From positions 82,503,566 through 82,567,565 of the forward strand of contig CM026426.1 in assembly GCA_014871385.1 (NCBI GenBank): DNA of 64,000 bases, given 5' to 3'. This DNA comes from Ceratodon purpureus (lineage: Eukaryota > Streptophyta > Bryopsida > Pseudoditrichales > Ditrichaceae). A model generated the notes under the pieces. The model was given only the letters and a program-made list of their open reading frames with translations, searched no databases and was not told the DNA's origin. Made by a program: the position numbers and the translations under genes. This document shows positions 24,955 to 35,238 of this stretch, in pieces; the first letter of the stretch is position 1; each line of letters begins with the position of its first letter.

Positions 24955-25455
24955 AAGCAATCAGATACTCTTAGGCTGTTGAAGGCAAGGTGCATAAAGG
25001 GGGGTAGTGCAAAATGGGGGGGGGGGGGGGGGGGGGGGGGGGGATTGCCCTTACATACTCACAGGCGCCACGGAACGGGGGCGAGCAGAGACCCTACGCG
25101 CGAGCGCGGGCACTGTAGGCAAGATCTCGGCCCTGTATGCCTCCACGCTTGCGTAAGAAGCAATGGGCCAGAGCGAGTATCATGGCGAGTATAGAACGGA
25201 CGCAGTCAAAATTTTACGCGCGCGCGTGGGTAGCGACCCGGTCTTCAACGAGCGCAAGCGGACTTTGTCCTAATATGTAACGGGCGCACACGAATATCGT
25301 TGCGCGCGTGCGGTTATGGATTGGGCGCGTTCAGAATTGTACAGGCGCGACCACTGCTTTCGGGCGCGATCGCTGGATGGACAGTTGCGAGCACTGCTCC
25401 AGGACGGGCGCGCGCGTAACCGAAAATGGGCGCCACCACAACTCGTACACGGTTA
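24955..25455 (+). repeat. G-run plus GC array repeat, copy A
   Basis: This begins AAGCAATCAG, followed by GGCTGTTGAAGG and a GTGCATAAAG stretch, then 28 consecutive G (25016-25043), then GGGCGCGA-type units, and ends at GGGCGCCACCAC near 25428-25440. Copy B at 25997-26415 has the same order of parts. Confidence 0.75.
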
Positions 25456-25549
25456 AATATCAGAAATAAACAAAAAAGAACTTGCAAATTCATGGTAAAA
25501 AAAAGAACTTTATTTATTTTGTAAATTTATCTCTTCATTGTAATGTCAA

Positions 25550-26002
25550 TTACAGTGCCATGCTCTCTAGATACCGGTCCTCTAAGTCTTTCAAGTGCGT
25601 CCTAAAGTGGTTCTTTTTAGTAGTGGAGACAATAATGGGAACACAAAGTATTGCCATCTCCTTCTTCAGTTCTTTGATGAGATTGCCAATCCCACAACCA
25701 AGTTCTTCAACAGCTGCTTGGGTTGCCAACTGCTCTTCACTGGTTAAAGGCAGAGGCCATCCATTCTCTGCGTATGCCACCAATTTGTCTCGACAAGAGA
25801 TCCAATCCTCGAACAACTCGATCAATTTCCGGAGACGCTCCAACATTGACCAAAAAATTGTGTCTATTCGCTGTGCGGTGTTCGGTGGAGATGCACCATT
25901 CATTAAACTCATGTACGACTTGATTTGTTGACAATTACATGCGTTGAGATTCATGTTGGACGGTACAGCGATTGTTGTGAGACCCACCGTAATACTAAGC
26001 AA
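25550..26002 (-). CDS. Helical hypothetical protein between two G-run repeats
   Basis: A clean 150-codon minus-strand frame is rich in Leu, Glu, Lys and Arg. It contains RLRKLIELFEDWISCRDKL and EELGCGIGNLIKELKKEMA, consistent with helices. There is no recognised domain. Its ATG lies near the start of repeat copy B, so the true N-terminus may be upstream and lost. It may be a surviving exon of a larger gene in the foreign segment. Confidence 0.4.
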   Translation of the reverse strand: MLSITVGLTTIAVPSNMNLNACNCQQIKSYMSLMNGASPPNTAQRIDTIFWSMLERLRKLIELFEDWISCRDKLVAYAENGWPLPLTSEEQLATQAAVEELGCGIGNLIKELKKEMAILCVPIIVSTTKKNHFRTHLKDLEDRYLESMAL

Positions 26003-26415
26003 TCAGTTACCCTGGGGCTATTGAAGGAAAAATGCACAAAGTCGAGAGGTGCGAATCAGAGAAGGGGGGGGGGGGGGGGGGGCAATTTATACACACGGGG
26101 GCGACAGTATGGTCTCGCGCACCCTGGTACGGGCGCGAGCAGATTGATCCTATAAGCGCACGCGGTTCTCGTAGCCAGGGTACCTGGCGGGTATAATTAC
26201 GGGCGCCCACGGGTCTCAGCAGAAGAGTTTCGGGCGAGAGTGGTATGCTACATGCGCGGGCGACCCTGATCGGGCGAGAACAATCGGGGGCGATCGCTGC
26301 TGATGATGCGTGCGCAAGTACAGACGACACGCATGATGAACCACAACTAATGGGCTTAAAGAGGCGCAAATACGCGCGCGCAGGCAATGACGGGCGCCAC
26401 CCATGGTAAACAATA
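25997..26415 (+). repeat. G-run plus GC array repeat, copy B
   Basis: This starts AAGCAATCAG, followed by GGCTATTGAAGG, GCACAAAG, 19 consecutive G (26064-26082), GGGCGCGA-type units and the end GGGCGCCACCC. It is a direct repeat of copy A about 1.04 kb downstream. Confidence 0.75.
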
Positions 26416-26509
26416 GTAAACTATGAGGACAATAATTTTACTTGCACAAGGGAGCTCGTCCGATAAGTGCGTTCGATAGTCAGATAAAAAATCGTCCGTC
26501 ACATCCGTT

Positions 26510-28400
26510 ACGTGACAAGACAAAAATTTTATGTCCCGTCCGTCCATCATGATAACCCTGCCCCGGAATAATGGCAACTGTCTTCTGTGAATTCATGATT
26601 ACCTTCATAAGGGCGGCAAGGTAGTATGTATTCTTCCGCTTGTTGAGCTTCAAAAGGTGACTGAAGTGGGCGTCGATGTCCTCATGCGTGTGTCCCACAA
26701 TCAAGAAACCAACTGTAACTTCTTTGAATATTTGCCTCGCCCTCAGCAACAAGCAGAATGCTAGAAGAAAACGGTTCTTGTTGTTTTTAGCTGAATTATC
26801 AAGCTGGAAATGCAACTTCTTTGGCAAAGGAATGGTAGGCCTACCAGGCAGAGGTGGAGGGAGTGGCTCGTCTCTACAACCTGGAATTGAGGGGATGCAA
26901 CGTGACGTTCTATGCATTAGCGCTTCAAAGAATTCATTCTGTGGCGGAGCCTTGAAGAGTGCTTTCGTCTACCGGACAGGTAGTCTCGCCAAGGAACTCA
27001 GTAGGACTCTGTATAGATAGGGTTGACCACTCGTAATAAATGTTGCGACAAGCTCGTTGATAGTTCAGATGCTCGTATCCTTTGTCAAGCTCTGCCACTC
27101 ATCAGACCCTCTCGCATACTTTGGAATGAGTTAAACGAGGAAGTCACACTCGGTGCACTTGGAGAAATTACTTCGTACCGCCTTGACCTCAAGTACTCCT
27201 TCCTCATGCGACTAACAGAGGACTGTGAAATCGGCTTTGAGTTCCACTGCTCATTCACCACGATAGCATAGAGTGAGGACAATCAGTTGGCGAGTTTGTG
27301 ATCCAATCAGCGGGCCGCCAACGTTAGTAGTGACCAATATCCACAAAATTATCCAGAGTGAAAGAAGAAGAGGAGGAACTTACGGCATTGGCCATTTTGT
27401 GCATGTGATTCCATTTCATCGGGAACGGGAGTACTTTGAGTGTGCCCGCTCTCTTCTTGCCAATCATCCAAAACTCATTGGCCATTTAGTCTGCATTCTC
27501 ATTAACAATTGTGGTCAATGTTGCACGCGCCTAAATTGTGTGAATTTGGGGACGATGTACACCAGAATTTCCGTGACTTCCACTGACACGGCCACTTCTC
27601 GCCGAAGCTTTGTAGCTGTAGTACGCGGATTTTGAGACACCCTAAATAAAATACCATGCCACTTTGCGTACGTCGACGTTTGCAAGAGTAACATAGAGCT
27701 TCCACTTACCAAGTACAATATGCAACTGTCCTTGCACACCAAAGGACATTTCTCGCCTCGCCTCGAAGGTTGTTGCGTAAAATCTACGACAAGTATGTAT
27801 AGTATCTTCCCACCTAAAGGTTTGGCAACATCGATCTTTGCAACACCGCTATAAGCTCACCAGGCGGCATTCAGCAGGCACAACCATTCGTCAAAGCTTA
27901 GTAGAAGAGACGTCATCTTTTTCGCAAACTTTCCTCTTAACCGATAGATAGGCATTCTTTGGAACACCATCTAGACCATCGTCTGCGTCTGCTAAATTCT
28001 TGGAGGTGTACATAATTATATCAGAGAGAAGGTGACCCCCTTCTAATCGTCTGTGAATTAGACGCCATCTAGGAGTTGTAATCTGTAGATGATCGTCTTC
28101 TGAGACAAAGAGAACCCCAACCTATGTATCCCCTAGGACTTGATCACCACATGCCTTGTCCTGTAAACATACATGAATCATTGCTCTACCACGGACTAAT
28201 AGGTAATCATTAAGAAGTTCGACATAACGATTTCTCTAGAGGTGGCGGTCAGGATATGAAGCGTCTAGAGTGGAAGGAGTACCCGAGGTTGCGGATTTCG
28301 AATTCCCCCGGTTCAAACACATCGTCGTCACTGCTGTGATTTGTTCGAGACCTAGTCCCTAGATCCTGCTCAGACGTTGACTTTAGGGGAAATACGGGGT
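26510..28400 (-). pseudogene. N-terminal half of the split DUF7869-type gene
   Basis: On the minus strand, the stretch near 26.6-26.85 kb reads LHFQLDNSAKNNKNRFL, then IFKEVTVGFLIVGHTHEDID, then a KVIMNSQ segment. This matches the core of the gene at 50597-53240 (LNVQMDNAVSDYKNRFV, FMLVGHTHDDID and a matching KSFMKN). Asp in QLDN and the HTHEDID acidic cluster sit where an RNase H-like DDE enzyme would keep catalytic residues; that is inference. Upstream pieces to about 28.4 kb are worn, with an acidic start (SSDDDV) like the other copy's SSDDEV. The second half lies at 13493-14597. Confidence 0.6.
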
Positions 28401-28542
28401 CTGCAATGGGCCTTGTAAGACAGCCCGAAGGTAGGTGAACTGCTGCCCATGCATGCCTCTCTAAGAAATCTCATTGGTGGATATCCTGCCCGCTGACAAC
28501 AAAATTCGCCCCGCTGACAAAAGAATCCGCTACTGTCCAATG

Positions 28543-28797
28543 ATGACCATATTCGTTATTTTGAGACAATTTCAGAACTTTGAGACTTTTTGAAGAAAAT
28601 TTCAGCAATTGATTTTAGACAATTTGAACTTTATGTGACTTTCTAATTATAGATTATCCTTGACTCGAGGATAATCTTCCTATATATAGTCAAAATATTT
28701 ATGACAAATATAGAATCAATTAAGAAATCAATGAAAAAGCTATAGTTAAGCATTCAATTGAGACCATGAAAAGTCTCAATATATCAAATATGGTATT
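28543..28797 (+). mobile_element. MITE 2 with the large-element termini
   Basis: This is a 255-bp element with an AATG duplication (28539-28542 and 28798-28801). The left end ATGACCATATTCGTTATT and the right end match each other at about 20 of 25 bases, and match the 15.2-kb element's termini. An internal GATTATCC...GGATAATC hairpin and overall similarity link it to MITE 1. It lies just upstream of the split DUF7869-type gene. Confidence 0.88.
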
Positions 28798-28799
28798 AA

Positions 28800-30200
28800 T
28801 GGGGTGACAACAGTGGGCACACGCCTTCGCTGCTCGCGAGTGGCTGGACCCCTTAAACGCCGATTTGGCGACTTGCTGGCACCATTGGTGCCAGTAGGGA
28901 AAGTGCACGCGCATGGCCAAATTTTGAGGCACAAGTTCCAAGCAAAGGCCCATTGCAGACCTCATATTTCCCCTAATGATAATAAAGCCCAAAATGAGTA
29001 AAGGCCACTCTATCCTTCCACCGCCCCAATCGGCCATTCCTTAGAAACGTCTGGATTGGCTCTACTCCCATTGGATAGAAGTAGAAGACCCTGTCATCGA
29101 GCTGCCATTAGGGTCGATGGGAAGTGTCCCCGCCGACTAAGAAGACTCTATCCGCTAGCGGTAATCTAGCCTCCGCGGGCAGCCGACGTGGATCAGACAA
29201 CACGAAATGTGCACAGAAATAGTATCCGCCGACAAAGACTCATAGTTCCCCCAACAAAGAATGCATTAGACCTTTCTTGCAATGCAATACAGTGTCCTCT
29301 TACCTGGGGTGAAAGTACACTAGATCCTTGTACTTTTGTATGTCACAGTGAAAAAATGTCAAAGTACTTCAAGTTGTACTTTGAATAACTCAATGTTGGA
29401 GGTCGTTTTCTATTGATTTGTTGTGTTTCCTATGTCATAAAATACTTAAGGGGGACTTATCCGATAGGAGTTGAGGAAAAAAAATTTAGGACATATGTAT
29501 AAATGATATTGTTGCAGAACCTTTGGCGGATGTCACAAAGTACAAAAGTATCAGAAAAGTACAAAGTTCATGCATCATTCGGACTTGAATGACACCAGTC
29601 GCTTCTTGGAGAATATCTCACATGGAGGCTACTAAGATGGGAAATGAATTGCCATGGTAGCATGATCTAGCAAAGAAGTAACAGTTTTTTTTGCAGAGAA
29701 AAATTTGTGCAAAAGTTGTATTTTTTTATATTTCTCTAGCAGATTCTGTAAGAGCAGGATCCAACCCAGGATGGCCAACCGTCGAATCAGCCAAAAAACT
29801 CTCTACCGGATATATCTTTTTTTATTTGTGGCTGCGCTGGCGCTTGTATTCAAAGTCCTAAAAGTACTCTTTGTACTCCGACGCAAATACGTGGCAGTCC
29901 ATGTTGCCTGTCAACCGGTTCATCGGACGCCAAGCCTGGAATAGTTGGTCACTGCGGCGCATCATTATGCGTTGAGGCGGCGCTTTAGTCTCCATCACTC
30001 TTCAGTCCTCTCATGAGCTAGTGGAAGGTGTTTCTTTGAATCCTTCATTCTGCTGTTATTTATGTGCCCATACTTGCGTTGTCCATAGCTAGTTCAAAAG
30101 TTCATGTCAACTTCTTCTCTGATTGTTCCTTCTGCGTCCCTCCACGTTGAAGACTTAGCAAAACTTTCCTTTGAAGGATCTGGTCATGGAAAATACCAGT
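28800..30200. other. Interval without a supported gene
   Basis: This holds half-sites of the TAGTCGGC class (28.49-29.24 kb), the GTAC palindromes, and a 58-codon plus-strand frame at 29771-29944 with one hydrophobic stretch that I do not trust as a gene. Confidence 0.5.
29312..29384. repeat. Two AAAGTAC...GTACTTT palindromes
   Basis: At 29312-29336 the arms AAAGTAC/GTACTTT flank 11 bases. At 29359-29384 the arms TCAAAGTAC/GTACTTTGA flank 8 bases (TTCAAGTT). Further AAAGTAC elements follow at about 29540-29560 and 29865-29880. The same layout with an 8-base spacer is what the 15.2-kb element interrupted at 38990/54215. Confidence 0.75.
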
Positions 30201-30699
30201 GTTGGACTGTTATTGCGGGTTGACCCTGGTATCAGCAAGGATACGGGTAGGGTATGTGCCAAACCGAGCAGACTGTTATCACAAGTTTCGAAACCCTAGG
30301 ATTACACATACTGTGTCTGGTATCTCCATTTCCGAAACTGCGCTTCCAAACAGTCTGTGCGGGTTTGTGATGCGGTGATTCAAGTATTGGAACCGGACTT
30401 CATTATTTTGATGCAAGTACGGTAGGTTATGGGTGAAGGTGGGGATCAATGTAGCATGGATTCGATGTAGCCTAGGTGATTAGCATTTGTTGCAATTCAA
30501 TGTATCCCGGAGTGGCTCTAACTGCACATTGGGGAGTAGCTGCGGGCTGTAATGCTTCCCAAGAGATCGGCAACAACACTCAAGAGGTAATCCAATCTGA
30601 AATTCTGAGTTTGCTACGTTTTTGTGTCTAAAACTAAACAGATCTCCACCTAGGGTTTGAAGACTTTGCTTAGGGTTTTGGGTGTGTGTTGAGCCCACA

Positions 30700-31158
30700 A
30701 TGTCGTCTTTTGATCAACAAGATCTGTCTGAAACTGCAGAGCCTAGTCATTCTGTTCACGGGGAGAGCGCCCAGAGGATCTCAGATGTATTGCCAAGTCT
30801 GGATTTGGTGGGTGTGGCAGATGAGTCCGAAGCAGCTTGGAGGGTTTTCTATACTGCATTGAGGGCGAATGCTCTATTCTGGCGGCCCTACCATTGCGGT
30901 AGTGCAGTGGGGGCATTCTACCGACCGAAGGGGGAGGACATGGTTGTCAATGTTAGTGTGGCACAGAAGTTGCGGTGTTGGGTTTGTCACCCAACTGAAG
31001 CTGAGTCATCAAATTCAAGCCGGAGGGGCACAAGGGGGAGGAAGGGTATTCTTCAATACAACCCGGCACATGGGATCACGAGCATGAAGACCCATGTGGA
31101 GAATGAGCATGGCCAGGAACTTGCGAGGTTTGTGTTCGACCCTGGTGTGTTTATGTGA
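30700..31158 (+). CDS. hAT copy 2, first exon with BED-type zinc finger
   Basis: From the ATG at 30700 the product begins MSSFDQQDLSETAEP. A BED-like finger follows: CWVC, a Gly/Arg/Ser-rich loop, then H-V-E-N-E-H, giving the CxxC...HxxxxH pattern. BED fingers bind DNA in many hAT transposases. The frame closes at 31156-31158; a donor before this is likely but not clear. The next recognisable exon begins at 32551. Confidence 0.7.
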   Translation: MSSFDQQDLSETAEPSHSVHGESAQRISDVLPSLDLVGVADESEAAWRVFYTALRANALFWRPYHCGSAVGAFYRPKGEDMVVNVSVAQKLRCWVCHPTEAESSNSSRRGTRGRKGILQYNPAHGITSMKTHVENEHGQELARFVFDPGVFM

Positions 31159-31249
31159 ATTTTTTTATTTATTTTAGATTCAACAGTGGCAGGGTGATGA
31201 GGGGCTATGCGTATATCTTGATTGATCCTGAGTATGCAAACAAAGCAAT

Positions 31250-32280
31250 CGTGCTTGCTTTATTCACAGAGTTCTTGAAATGAGTAAAACCTGCGAATTG
31301 AGTCTTTGAGCTAATTGAGTCTTTGAGTTAAATTCGAAGCAAGCTGCGAATTGAGTTTGTGAATTGAGTCTGCTTGCTTTATTCACAGGCTGTGTGAATT
31401 AAAACCTGCGAATTGAGTCTCTGAGCTAAATTATACATTATTTCTACAAATAAATATACACTCTGTGACTGATTCAAGTGAAATGAATTGGGAAATATCA
31501 AACAATTACGGTTTGCTTTTCGTGTAAGCCTTGGGATCCTACTCTGCTTTTTTGACTTGGGTCCTGCTCGTTGGCTGAACAAAGGGACTACCGCCATCTG
31601 CCTCTACTTTCAACCATTGGTTAAGAGCATAAGAATCTCCTCAAAATTTTACTTTAGTACGTGCATATATATGCCTCAAATAAGTCATGAATCCTGCATT
31701 TTGTATCACGGATATCTTTCCAACTTCCAGGGCATTTATTAGCAAGCTGTGGCCCGCTCCTGGGAGAAGACGGCCCACATGTGGGGATCTTTGGACTTTG
31801 GCCTTTCAGATACCGTTTCTTTCAATTAGTTAGACATGTCTTTTCTTCCCATCACTCAACTTCTGAAAGTTCAGAAGATGAGGAATCTTTGAAGAGCTTT
31901 TGAGTCAAGGCTCTGTAAAATTTTAGGAGGGATAAGGTTTGCAATTTGGGTGGTACCAGATCGATGGATCATGGCACTATGTTACTGCAAGAATCATAAA
32001 ACAATCTGTATGAGTGTCATTTGTGCAAGCTAAGGTTGGTCGACTGTAAAAATCATAAAACAATGACAATCTGAATGAGTGTTATATGTGCAAGCTAAGG
32101 TTGGTAGACTTGGCAGCATCTTTCACTGTCTCGGATGGATGGTTGCATGCTTCTCAAAAACACAATCCAAATGCATACGAAAGTAGAGAAGAGTTAGCTC
32201 ACGATTGAGGTTTTTGTTAATGACTGTTATTCTGATCATGTGTTGGACTGTTATTCTGATCATGTGTTAATATTGTGCAG
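31250..32280 (+). repeat. Intronic tandem duplications in hAT copy 2
   Basis: Three are visible: about 118 bp at 31250-31440 (landmarks GCTTGCTTTATTCACAG and CCTGCGAATTGAGTC), about 60 bp at 31990-32110 (AATCATAAAACAAT and GTGCAAGCTAAGGTTGGT), and about 24 bp at 32224-32270 (ACTGTTATTCTGATCATGTG). None has coding potential. Confidence 0.65.
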
Positions 32281-32550
32281 AATATTATGGTTTTTCTTTT
32301 TTTTCTTTATTCAAATGTTAACTGCGGGAAAAGGAATTAGATTGAAGTCCTGTCTTCTATCGGTATCCATTGAGGGATTCGGTTCTGCATTTTTGATATC
32401 AAGTTGGGTTCAGAGAAAGTGTGAAATCTTCGAGTTACATCGCATCTGCTGACTTGTTAAACCGAGAGGCCTGGAAGATTGCACATAAGAAATGATATAA
32501 GTTAATTATTTGTATTCTGATCATGTGTGAGTGCGACTTATTCTTCGCAG

Positions 32551-33225
32551 GTATGTTTGGTAGGCAGCAGCGGAAGAAGGAGATACAGCGAGGCAGAAGA
32601 CAAAGAAGAGGAAGGGGGCACCACCAACAGACATCACCGCATATTTTGGTAATGCAAAGCCCTACGCAAAAAACGATGTGCAGCAGCAGCAATTTCTAGA
32701 GGATTTAGTTCTGTTCATCGCTAAGGGATACGAATCCCTCAGCATTGTGGAGTCTGCATGGCTGCGGAGGCTACTGCTGCGCAGGGATCCGAAAGTAGTA
32801 TGCCTGAGTCGGAAGCAATTGGTGCGTGAGCATATTCCTGCGATGCTCAACAAGACAATGGAGCGGTTTGTGATTCCGCTCATCACCAGCTGTCAGACTG
32901 CTTCAATCACTTTCGAACTGTGGATGTCGCAAACCGGTTGGGATACTTTTGCATTGGTGGTGAATTTCATTGATGAGGGCTGGGTTCCAAGACATGTAAC
33001 AGTTGGACTGTTCGAGGCACAAGACACATCAGGAGCAGCGTTGGCCGAGATTGTCAAGCCCTTGTTAGAGCAGTTCAAGCTCACTGAGAAGATAGTGGCA
33101 TGTGTGAAGGACGAGGGTGCGAATCTGGTGACGTTGGAGAAGGCTCTGGAGCTCACAGTGTCGTGTGATGTGCTGGGGTTACCAAAGCCCTTCTCATCTG
33201 CTTGTTTTGGTCATATCATGTCAAA
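32551..33225 (+). pseudogene. hAT copy 2, second exon (start of catalytic region)
   Basis: An exon between a TTCTTCGCAG acceptor and an AAAG|GTATGC donor. It reads ITAYFGNAKPYAKND, then SLSIVESAWLRRLL, TFELWMSQTGWDTFALVV, WVPRHVTVGLFEAQD and CVKDEGANLVTL. This is the standard N-terminal catalytic section of plant hAT transposases, with the first catalytic Asp normally in the TFDLW-like motif; here that position is Glu. The frame is otherwise well kept over about 180 codons. Confidence 0.75.
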
Positions 33226-34839
33226 GGTATGCAATCCTCTTATGCGAATGTGTTTTGTGTTACTCGCATATGTGAATTTCAATTTATAACAATTTGGGTG
33301 GTAGCTTGGCTATCGTGTACGCTTGTATCAATGTACGGGGCAGTCAATTTATTTTTTATGATTTATTTTTTAAATTGTTGTTTCTGAATGAATGAACATA
33401 AGCAACTTCAGTCAATGTCTTGCAATTATTAAGTTCGATTAATTCATGTATCCCGTAAATCAGTCATTCAGATCGTGTTGTTCTTTTTATCAATTTCAGT
33501 TGGTGATGTTTGGGTTTTTTTTAAACTACAAGGTGTGCCGAATAGGAGTCATTCTCACTCCGCATGGCCAGCAATTTTAATCGACAGTCCTGTTTCAAAG
33601 GTCCAGGAATTTAAATCGAAAGGAACCTTAATGAGATCTGCTTGGAGGAACTTGGCAATGCTTGTTGTCTGTCTGATTCATTCATGGCTGATGTGGGAGG
33701 TTTGTTTCTTTGGTATTGCAATTTCCCAGGTCTGATGCATGGTTCACTACGCTCAGATGTATGGTTGCTGCAGACCTATTGTATGTATTGATACATTTTG
33801 TCTAAGTCAGCAGCTGTGGTGTTTTGATTCGGGGAAATTTGTGAAGTCGGAGTCATAGCTTGCTGATTGGGTTTGTGGTCCGAGAGAGATTTGGTGTTTT
33901 CTCTTGTGCTTTAGAGTACTGTATGAATTTCAGTTTTCACTTTTGCATTTGCTTTTTTACATCACATGGAAAGTGGGGAGACCCGGAGCCAAGGGCTTGG
34001 GGTGCCCAGGCCAAGGGCTTGGAGTTTATAAAATTACTTTTATTTTATTTTTACTTTATTTTGTTATTTTACTTGAAGGTTGCTCATGTTGTTCTAGTTT
34101 TTTCAACTCACTGAGCTTGAAATCCTTTTGCTTCGTTGGAGATTTTTATCTTTCAGGGGGAAAGGTGAGGCAATCTCTTTTTTTCTTTTGGATTTTTGGT
34201 TGATGTTTTCCTTTTACTTACTTCCCCAGGTATGGGCTTTTATTTTCATTTTTTTGATTTTTTATTTTAAAGTTCTGTATACTGCAGAATCAAAATCTGA
34301 GTATGACCATCTTCACTTTGCTCTTCCCAATCTCTGTAATTTTTCCTCTCTTCTCTTCTTATGGTATGGTTCTCCTTGTTGAGTTTGGTGACTCTTTGCT
34401 TAGGGGAGAATTATTGTATGAGGTTTGTGGATCATTTGGTTGGATTTGTTGTGATTTTGATACGTTTGTGATCTCTGGGATGATGGTGGATTACGGGCTT
34501 TTCTGGATTGAGGGATCGAGGGATTTTGTTCTTTGAGTGGGGAGCGTAGGTTGTCTATGCGAGTGTGGAGTGTGATTTTAGGATGCTGGATGGGATGGGG
34601 GATTTGAGAAGTTGGAAGTTGTCAGGGGTTTGTTTGGAGGTTTTTCAGTGGGTTCTAATCTGCAACTATGGCACAAGCTGGTAATTGCTGCGAGTCATAA
34701 TCGATTGAGTTTATGTGCTTTGTCTATGCTCGCTGCCACATTACGTTTGTGACGCAGAAGTTGCTAAAGATTTATTATGTGTCAATAGGATGTGCCCATG
34801 GTGATTAATTCATTGTTACTTGAACCCTGTATGAGCAGG

Positions 34840-35230
34840 TATGCCAATATGCCACCAACAATGAGCAGATGTGCAAAGGAATGAAGGAGGTTAGTTTGAA
34901 GGATGCTCAGAAGTCTCTGCGATCCTGCATCTCTTGGACCAAGAAATCAGGAAAAGGACTTCAAGAGTGGGACAAGGCCTGCATCGACGCGGGGCTACCG
35001 ACAAGAAAATTGAAGACACATGTGAAGACACGCTTTGCCTCTAAGGTGGTGCTATTCCAGGAGACTCAGGAGTATGCTGATGCTATTAGCATTTGTTACA
35101 GAAGACAGTCCTTGAAGCTGCAAGCTCGCGTTCCGAGTGGAATGACATGGGCAACTGCAAGAACCGTAACTCAGACCCTAAACCCAGTTGTGCAACAATG
35201 CGTGTTGAATCAAACCCGCGGGTACTGGTT
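34840..35230 (+). pseudogene. hAT copy 2, third exon
   Basis: After a GAGCAG acceptor the frame reads VCQYATNNEQMCKGMKEVSLK, then WDKACIDAGLPTRKLKTHV and TRFASKVVLFQETQEYAD, the middle section of the same hAT family. The last part, from about 35.13 kb, drifts out of the expected reading. The intron before it (33226-34839) is T-rich and holds no gene. Confidence 0.7.
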
Positions 35231-35238
35231 GCTTTCAG

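Larger units (their letters stand above)
14600..26560. mobile_element. Foreign segment of about 12 kb splitting the DUF7869-type gene
   Basis: The two halves of one gene end at about 14.60 and 26.56 kb. Both junctions are rich in GTCCGTC and share GTGACAAGA followed by GTCCGTCC, in direct orientation. TCATAAC on the left and TGATAAC on the right could be a worn target duplication. The segment contains all seven GGGCGCGA-type arrays, a decayed kinase gene, a decayed hAT transposase, a solo LTR and two unrecognised reading frames. It may be one element or several nested ones; the ends are not resolved. Confidence 0.45.

Noticed and set aside
29771-29944. 58-codon frame with one possible membrane segment
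   Set aside because: Too short, with no family resemblance, in a repeat-marked interval; a chance frame is likely.
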